Origin: Pedosphaera sp.
GTDB taxonomy: Bacteria; Verrucomicrobiota; Verrucomicrobiia; Limisphaerales; Pedosphaeraceae
Length of the DNA stretch: 36,298 nt
Direction of reading: 5' to 3'
NCBI GenBank assembly: GCA_028293285.1
Contig: JAQGPC010000173.1
Coordinates: 1-36,298 of the forward strand
The position numbers and the translations under genes are program-made. Each line of letters begins with the position of its first letter. Within the stretch, counting starts at the first letter, position 1. The notes beneath the pieces are model-generated. The model searched no databases, was not told the DNA's origin, and saw only the letters and a program-made list of their open reading frames with translations. This document shows, piece after piece, positions 31,619 to 36,298 of the stretch.

Positions 31619-33259
31619 ATGCAGAGGATGGATGACCGCGAATTGTTGCAGGAATATGCGACGCAAAAGTCGGAGGCGGCTTTTGCGTCGCTGGTGGCGC
31701 GGCATATCAACATGGTTTATTCGGTGGCGTTGCGGCACGCAGGAAATGCGCATCATGCCGAGGAGATCGCGCAGGCGGTCTTTGTCATCCTGGCGAAAAA
31801 AGCCGCCAGTTTAAGCCGGGGAACCATCTTATCCGGTTGGTTGTTTCATACGGCGCGGTTGACAGCTAATAATTTTTTAAGGACTGAAATCCGGCGTGTG
31901 CGCCGCGAACAGGAGGCTTACATGCGATCCACTTTGCACGAGACGGAATCAGAAGAATGGAATCGCATCGCTCCCTTGCTGGACGAAGCAATGGCGGACC
32001 TGGGTGAGAAGGACCGCAGTGCCGTGGTGCTGCGTTACGTGGAAGGAAAGGATTTAAAAGAGGTGGGGGCGGCCTTTGGCGCGAGCGAAGAGGCGGCGAA
32101 GAAACGCGTGAGTCGCGCGGTGGAAAAACTGCGAAAGTTTTTTACCGCGCGCGGCGTGATGCTTTCCAGCACGGCATTGACCGGCGCGATTGCGGCGCAC
32201 TCGGTGCAGGCGGCGCCATTGGGACTGGCGGCATCGGTCACTGCCGGAGCGGTGCAAAGCTCGGTGTTGACGGCTTCAACTTTAACCCTGGTGAAAGGAA
32301 CTATAAAAGTTATGGCATGGACAAAAGTTAAAATTGCGGTGGGTGTTGGCGTGGCGGCTTTGGTTGCGGTGCAGTGGTATGAAATCGCCAATGAAAAAAA
32401 GGAACTGGCTGCCGTGCGGCAGGAGTTGCAACAGCAAAGGCAGGCGGCAGAGACGCATCAGACCACGATCGCCAAGCTGGAGCAGGACAAGGCATCGTTG
32501 GTGGAGCAGGTGCGATCCGTGGGGGTTGCCAAGACGAAGTTGATTGCGAAACAGAAGGCGGCGGTTGACTCGGCGGCGGCGGCGCCAGGAGCGGGCGGGA
32601 AAAATCTTTCGGCCAATGATCTGGCCAATATATTTGACGACCCGGCGGCGAATGAGTTGTACAAGGTGCAGGTCCGCCAAATATTGAAGGGACAATTCAG
32701 CGGGTTTGCCAAAAAAACGAAAATTTCAACGGAAGATGCGGAGAAGGTGTATGACATTTTCATTGATAACGAATTGAAGAAGCGTCAAGCGGTGGCGGCA
32801 GTGATTCGGGGGGAGTTGGATGCGGACAAGGCGATCCAGGCGCGTGATGCCACGAGGGGAGATGTGGATGAGCAATTGAAAGGGTTGCTGGGAGAGGACA
32901 AATTTGCGCAATACAAGGACTGGAAACGCAACGCTCAAATCGACAGCATGATGGGCGGTTTGAAAGACGAACTCGGTGATACTCCGTTGACGGACGACCA
33001 GAAAAAAAGCCTGCGCGAGGTCCTGGCAAAAAAAGAGGAGATTCCCGAGGTGGACAATATTGATTTGTTTCGATCCAAGGAATCGATGGATGCTTATTAC
33101 CGCCAATGGGAGGACCGGAGTGCAAAGATCCGGGAACAGACCGCAAGTTTTTTGGAGCCGGAACAGGTGCAGGCGCTGGGCAAATTGCAGACGAACTATT
33201 TGAACATGCTCAAGTCGCAAATGGATCTGGGCAAGAAGATGGTGACGGGGGCGAATTAA
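31619..33259 (+). CDS. ECF-type RNA polymerase sigma factor with membrane-anchored C-terminal extension
   Basis: A 546-residue protein; ATG 31619 is used, but ATG 31628 (MDDRELLQEYA) is equally good. Residues about 14-90 are sigma region 2 (FASLVARHINMVYSVALR, AEEIAQAVFVILAKK), and about 118-175 are region 4 with its helix-turn-helix (GKDLKEVGAAFGASEEAAKKRVSR). So promoter recognition should work. An Ala-rich stretch (184-222) leads to a transmembrane segment at about 237-253, a coiled coil at about 256-300 and a charged helical domain to the end. Most ECF factors stop near residue 190, so this one more than doubles the length. The extension may act as a built-in anti-sigma or sensor, as in other verrucomicrobial and planctomycetal sigma factors with fused tails. 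No separate anti-sigma gene is adjacent. Confidence 0.88.
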   Translation: MQRMDDRELLQEYATQKSEAAFASLVARHINMVYSVALRHAGNAHHAEEIAQAVFVILAKKAASLSRGTILSGWLFHTARLTANNFLRTEIRRVRREQEAYMRSTLHETESEEWNRIAPLLDEAMADLGEKDRSAVVLRYVEGKDLKEVGAAFGASEEAAKKRVSRAVEKLRKFFTARGVMLSSTALTGAIAAHSVQAAPLGLAASVTAGAVQSSVLTASTLTLVKGTIKVMAWTKVKIAVGVGVAALVAVQWYEIANEKKELAAVRQELQQQRQAAETHQTTIAKLEQDKASLVEQVRSVGVAKTKLIAKQKAAVDSAAAAPGAGGKNLSANDLANIFDDPAANELYKVQVRQILKGQFSGFAKKTKISTEDAEKVYDIFIDNELKKRQAVAAVIRGELDADKAIQARDATRGDVDEQLKGLLGEDKFAQYKDWKRNAQIDSMMGGLKDELGDTPLTDDQKKSLREVLAKKEEIPEVDNIDLFRSKESMDAYYRQWEDRSAKIREQTASFLEPEQVQALGKLQTNYLNMLKSQMDLGKKMVTGAN

Positions 33260-33292
33260 ACATTGCGAACGGGAATGGCGAGCGGGCTGCCG

Positions 33293-33610
33293 TTACTTGC
33301 CAGTCGCACTCTCGTAGAGAGTTGTTCGTTTCCAGTTGCTCTTTTCCTTGCTGAAAGGAAAACGGTTGGTCAGGGGTATTTCAGAACTGGCAACGCGGTA
33401 TACCTGGCCCTGGCTGAAACGATCAGACATGCCGTATTCGATGTAAAAATAGTCGTAGTCATCCTTGCTGCCGCAGTAATAAGTGGTGTCCCGGTACAAG
33501 GCGCTGTGATGTTCAGCAAAGGCGTTCTGCAAAGCTGGGTAGTTTACCGTCTTGGTGGCGCAACCGGTAACCAGCAGCAAAGCGCATAATAGAAAGAGGA
33601 CGATTCTCAT
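33293..33610 (-). CDS. Small lipoprotein of unknown function
   Basis: A 105-residue protein. The N-terminus MRIVLFLLCALLLVTGC is a clear lipoprotein signal; the lipobox VTGC puts the modified Cys at residue 17. The mature part is polar and Tyr-rich (YRDTTYYCGSKDDYDYFYIEYG), with no recognised domain. It should be anchored in the inner or outer membrane on the periplasmic side. It is transcribed toward the sigma-factor gene, the two stops being 33 bp apart. Confidence 0.75.
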   Translation of the reverse strand: MRIVLFLLCALLLVTGCATKTVNYPALQNAFAEHHSALYRDTTYYCGSKDDYDYFYIEYGMSDRFSQGQVYRVASSEIPLTNRFPFSKEKSNWKRTTLYESATGK

Positions 33611-33716
33611 TTTTTGCTATTTTGAATAAAGGAAGGAAAAAGGCAAGGACGCTCGCTGGCAGTCGTAGCAGGGTATGCGATTGCTAGCTGATTCAATATA
33701 GACGTAATACCGATTG

Positions 33717-33786
33717 GGTAGGGCGTGGTGTCCTCACCGCGCCGCAGCCAGTCCAGCACGGCGTGCTGAGGACAGCTCGCCCTACC
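33717..33786. repeat. Large imperfect palindromic intergenic repeat
   Basis: Outer arms GGTAGGGCG (33717-33725) and CGCCCTACC (33778-33786) are perfect reverse complements, and an inner pair GTCCTCA (33730-33736) and TGAGGAC (33767-33773) nests inside them, with GCCG/CGGC near the tip. It can fold into one long hairpin. Such GTAGGGCG...CGCCCTAC elements look like dispersed REP-type repeats; only one copy of this type is in the window. It fills most of the 294-bp gap 33611-33904; nothing else is supported there. Confidence 0.7.
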
Positions 33787-33904
33787 GGTTTCGTTCCTAG
33801 TCATCAGTGCAAAGTCGTGTAACTGGGATCGCCTTTCTTCTGCTTCTGAAATGCGATGTGAGGTCTGGCTTGTTTTGCGGACGGGTTCAGGCTAGAACAG
33901 GGGC

Positions 33905-35251
33905 ATGAATCGCCGACAATTTCTCCAAGTCAGCGCGGGCGCTCTGGCTCTTTCTTCACTCTCCACCTATGGAATCGATTTCGCGGATCAAAAAAAGCGG
34001 GTCGGACTCATCGGGTGCGGATGGTATGGCAAATGTGATTTGTTCCGGTTGATCCAGGTCGCGCCAGTGGAGGTGGTGTCGTTGTGCGATGTGGACAAAC
34101 AGATGTTGGCGGATGCCGCCATGATGGTTTCGGAACGGCAGGTTTCGAAAAAGAAGCCGCGCACTTATTCGGATTATCGCGAAATGCTCAAGGAAAAAGA
34201 TCTGGATGTGGTGTTGGTGGCGACGCCGGACCATTGGCATGCGCTGGCGATGATCGAGGCGGTGAAGGCGGGCGCGGATGTTTATGTGCAGAAACCGATT
34301 GGCGTGGATGTGGTGGAATGCCAGGCGATGCTGGCCGCCGCGCGCAAATGCAAGCGGGTTGTGCAGGTGGGAACGCAACGTCGCAGCACACCGCATTTGA
34401 TCGAGGCGCGGGAGAAGATTGTGAAGGAGGGCAGGCTGGGGAAGGTCGCGCACGTGGAGATTTGTTGTTATTTCCACATGCGGACAAAGGAGAATCCACC
34501 GGACACCGCGCCGCCGGAGAATTTGGATTATGAGATGTGGACGGGACCGGCACCGATGCGGCCTTACAATAAGCTGGTGCATCCGCGGAGTTGGCGGGCG
34601 TTCATGGAATATGGCAATGGCATCGTGGGCGACATGGCGATCCACATGTTCGATATGACGCGCTGGATGCTGGGGCTGGGCTGGCCAAAGAGCATCAGTT
34701 CTTCCGGCGGCATTCTCATGGACAAGAATAGCAAGTCGAACATTTCGGACACGCAAAGCATCACGTTCGATTACGGCGATCTGCAAGTAGTGTGGCAGCA
34801 TCGGACGTGGGGCGATGCGCCCGACCCGAAGTATCCGTGGTCGGCGATTTTCTACGGTGACAAGGGGACGTTGAAGGCGGGCTTGATGGGTTACGATTTT
34901 ATTCCATCGGGCAAGGGTGAAGAAGGGGTTCATCGCGATGTGACGTATGAACTCGAACAATTTCCCGAGGACAAGACGGAGAAGGATTTGGAGAAACATG
35001 TGGCCCCGGCGATTCGCGAGCATATGAAGGATTTTCTATCGTGCATCGCCACGCGGGGCAGGCCGGTGGCGGACATTGAGGAGGGTTGCATCTCCAGTGT
35101 GGCGTGCATCTTGGGGAATGTCTCGATGCAACTCGGTCGCTCGCTGAAGTGGGATGCGGCGAAGGGGCAGGTTGTCGGTGATGAGGAGGCGAACCGGCTG
35201 CTGCGTCGGCCGTATCGCGCGCCGTGGGTGCATCCGGAAGTGGGAGCGTAG
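33905..35251 (+). CDS. Gfo/Idh/MocA-family oxidoreductase with twin-arginine signal
   Basis: A 448-residue protein. The N-terminus MNRRQFLQVSAGALALSSLS is a Tat-type signal (Arg3-Arg4 plus RRQFLQ). The Rossmann fold follows with GLIGCGWYG as the glycine-rich loop and LCDVDK as the acidic ribose contact. The catalytic-region block is VYVQKPIGVDV; the Lys-Pro of the family's EKP motif is kept, although Gln replaces Glu. MAIHMFDMTRWMLG provides the usual conserved His region. These Tat-exported members are abundant in Verrucomicrobia and Planctomycetes and are thought to carry a bound NAD(P) and act on sugars in the periplasm. Length and blocks look complete. It is transcribed alone, so the substrate cannot be inferred from neighbours. 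Confidence 0.9.
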   Translation: MNRRQFLQVSAGALALSSLSTYGIDFADQKKRVGLIGCGWYGKCDLFRLIQVAPVEVVSLCDVDKQMLADAAMMVSERQVSKKKPRTYSDYREMLKEKDLDVVLVATPDHWHALAMIEAVKAGADVYVQKPIGVDVVECQAMLAAARKCKRVVQVGTQRRSTPHLIEAREKIVKEGRLGKVAHVEICCYFHMRTKENPPDTAPPENLDYEMWTGPAPMRPYNKLVHPRSWRAFMEYGNGIVGDMAIHMFDMTRWMLGLGWPKSISSSGGILMDKNSKSNISDTQSITFDYGDLQVVWQHRTWGDAPDPKYPWSAIFYGDKGTLKAGLMGYDFIPSGKGEEGVHRDVTYELEQFPEDKTEKDLEKHVAPAIREHMKDFLSCIATRGRPVADIEEGCISSVACILGNVSMQLGRSLKWDAAKGQVVGDEEANRLLRRPYRAPWVHPEVGA

Positions 35252-35344
35252 GTGAGGGAGTGGGTGAGTGGGTGAGTCGGCGTGGTTTTTTGAGGGCCTG
35301 AAGATTTTGGATGCTCAGATGTGGGGAGATGCTCGGGAACTCGC

Positions 35345-35359
35345 GCCGACGAAGTCGGC
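35345..35359 (+). terminator. Possible weak terminator of the oxidoreductase gene
   Basis: GCCGAC and GTCGGC form a 6-bp stem around GAA, followed after 7 nt by TTTTATTTTT. It lies 94 nt after the stop of the Gfo/Idh/MocA gene. The GCCGACGAAGTCGGC unit is also of the kind found in dispersed repeats, so the assignment is tentative. Confidence 0.4.
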
Positions 35360-35386
35360 AGAGTGATTTTATTTTTGGAATGGTGA

Positions 35387-35460
35387 CCCAAGGTAGCCCG
35401 CCAAAGGCAAAAGAGGCGGGCAACCATTGGGCTGAGTGATGCAACCGCCGTTGGGGTTGG
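35387..35460. repeat. Nested palindromic repeat in the gap 35252-35543
   Basis: CCCAA, GGT and GCCCGCC (35387-35402) pair with GGCGGGC, ACC and TTGGG (35415-35431), with single unpaired A bases between. A second small unit with CAACC and GGTTG follows at about 35442-35460. This composition resembles verrucomicrobial and planctomycetal dispersed intergenic repeats (CCCAAGGT...ACC.TTGGGCTGA...). The rest of the 292-bp gap shows only the hairpin at 35345-35359. Confidence 0.6.
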
Positions 35461-35543
35461 GGAAGAGTTGAGAGTTAGACAGAAGTTGAAAAGGTTTTGT
35501 CGTCGGGTATTGCGTTGAAATGGTTATGACAAGAAGGCGAGGA

Positions 35544-36176
35544 CTATTGGAAATCGGGGAGGGATGGTAATTTTTTATCAGATTCCAAGATGCGGAACGA
35601 TTTGCCGTTCAGGGCGGTTTTCAATAATGGCAAAAATTCCGCGGCTGATTCCAAATCGAAATGAATGATGAATTGCATGTAGGGCATGTAGTCATCCAAC
35701 AGGAGATAACTCAAATGAGCGCCGAATTTGCGGATAAAGAAATCGATGCTCTTATCATGAAGCACCAAGTAATCGGGAGCGCCAAGTTTTTCAAAGGATG
35801 TTTTCAGCTCAGGGATTGAGTAGTGTGGAGGGGAACAATCCAATCTCAGATAAGCGTAATTATTCCAAGGCTGGAAGAAGAATTGATCGAATGGCGAAAC
35901 GGTTTTTCCAGCACTGCTTATCCATTTGAAAATATCGAGGAAGGAGGTGCCGATCTGGAAAATTTTTGTTTCATGACGCGGGAAACATTAAAATTTCCGA
36001 AGGCTTTTCGGGAAGGAAGGCGAAGGCATCGCTATCAATGGTGTCGGCTAACACGATCAGCCTTGCGCGGTCTTGGGAGGCGAGGTGAAATTCACCGTCA
36101 GTCCAATAGTCCGAAGAAAGCCACTCGCGGTTGGACGAAAGTTCCTGAACGATTTTTTGCGGCGGGTAAGGCCTAA
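35544..36176 (-). pseudogene. SMI1/KNR4 (SUKH)-like protein remnant, 5'-truncated by an IS and frameshifted
   Basis: Two minus-strand frames join into one protein. The upstream frame reads from the IS border at 36176 (PQKIVQELSSNREWLSSDYW, RLIVLADTIDSDAFAFLPEK, SEILMFP) to a TGA at 35973-35971. The downstream frame is open from about 35987 and reads KIFQIGTSFLDIFKWISSAG, FDQFFFQPWNNYAYLRL and on to the stop at 35544. A one-base slip near 35976-35983 (CCCGCG) would connect them. Patterns such as LIVLAD.IDSDAFAF and FQIGTSFLDIFKWI recall the second half of SMI1/KNR4 domains, which act as immunity proteins or interaction modules. The N-terminal end is missing at the IS junction. A sequencing error could cause the slip, but the truncation would remain. 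A start at TTG 35843 for the last 99 residues alone is less convincing. Confidence 0.5.
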
Positions 36177-36298
36177 GAGCGCGTATGGAAAGTCCCTTTT
36201 CATGATTTTGCCAAGCGGCGGAGCATGATTCGGATCATGACCAGATAGATGAAAGCTTCGCTGTGATCTGTTCTGACTTCATAGTCACGAACCAGCCG
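36177..36298 (-). mobile_element. End of a second IS5-family element
   Basis: The element end is inferred at 36177 with GAGCGCGTATGGAAAGTCC, preceded by TAA (36174-36176), the same TAA-GAG arrangement as at the left IS of the window. It contains the C-terminal end of a transposase on the minus strand and runs out of the window. It sits directly against the SMI1/KNR4-like remnant. Confidence 0.6.
36200..36298 (-). CDS. IS5-family transposase, C-terminal end (cut by window edge)
   Basis: The minus strand reads in frame from the window edge: RLVRDYEVRTDHSEAFIYL followed by VMIRIMLRRLAKS and a TGA stop at 36202-36200. The pattern (RL...DYE...SEA.IY..MI..MLRRLA) is the standard C-terminus of IS5-family transposases of the IS4/IS5 DDE type. 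It differs from the transposase end at 1-120, so the two elements belong to different IS types. The rest of the gene is outside the window. Confidence 0.8.
   Translation of the reverse strand, partial: RLVRDYEVRTDHSEAFIYLVMIRIMLRRLAKS

Noticed and set aside
33607..33804. Small minus-strand open frame before the lipoprotein gene
   Set aside because: It is made almost entirely of the palindromic repeat 33717-33786, so it is not a credible gene.
33956..35023. Long minus-strand open frame opposite the Gfo/Idh/MocA gene
   Set aside because: Very His/Arg-rich composition without motifs; the plus-strand gene has strong Rossmann and Tat features.
35823..36176. Plus-strand open frame of 117 codons near the right end
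   Set aside because: Antisense to the SMI1/KNR4-like remnant, which explains the region better; no domain seen.

Overview
The window looks like a chromosomal stretch of a Verrucomicrobium close to Pedosphaera (Limisphaerales). The main pointers are an ECF-type sigma factor carrying a long membrane-anchored C-terminal extension, a twin-arginine-signal Gfo/Idh/MocA oxidoreductase, large palindromic intergenic repeats and frequent starts without a clear Shine-Dalgarno. This placement rests on family knowledge, not on a marker gene; no rRNA, tRNA or CRISPR array was seen.

Layout. (1) 1-690: mobile-element debris. The 3' end of an IS5-family element abuts a 5'-truncated, frameshifted integrase-core transposase gene. 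(2) 757-24833: a surface glycan (exopolysaccharide or O-antigen-like) biosynthesis island of 21 genes in alternating blocks: plus 757-3984 (GT4, methyltransferase, GT4), minus 3954-6652 (two paralogous GT4s, a hexapeptide acyltransferase), plus 6750-12496 (two paralogous Wzy/ligase-like membrane proteins, GT2, methyltransferase, GT9), minus 12503-23823 (a ten-gene, mostly overlapping array: APH-like kinase, nucleotidyltransferase/thymidylate-kinase-like fusion, GT4, methyltransferase, FAD protein, polysaccharide deacetylase, GT2, GT4, methyltransferase, FemAB-like acyltransferase), and plus 24063-24833 (a WecG/TagA-type GT26). Three pairs of paralogues show the island grew partly by duplication. 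No flippase, ABC exporter, Wza or Wzc is present, so export must be encoded elsewhere.

(3) 24844-29633: a repeat family of secreted amidase-like proteins. Two full 340-residue copies and a 3' fragment of a third each end in the same kind of stem-loop terminator about 50 nt after the stop. The two full copies also share a 14-bp upstream site, a sigma70-like promoter and a roughly 100-nt leader with conserved blocks that could be a cis-regulatory RNA. An orphan GspF/PilC-type inner-membrane protein lies between them. (4) 29656-31475: three tandem single-domain response regulators, the last with Glu in place of the phospho-acceptor Asp. (5) 31619-35251: sigma factor with membrane extension, small lipoprotein, Gfo/Idh/MocA oxidoreductase. 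(6) 35252-36298: palindromic repeats, a SMI1/KNR4-like pseudogene (IS-truncated and frameshifted), and the end of a second IS5-family element entering from the right.

The island genes would work together as sugar transfer (GT2, GT4, GT9, GT26), decoration (methyl, acyl, deacetylation, phosphate) and polymerisation at the inner membrane. The amidase, regulator and sigma-factor genes are a separate accessory neighbourhood.
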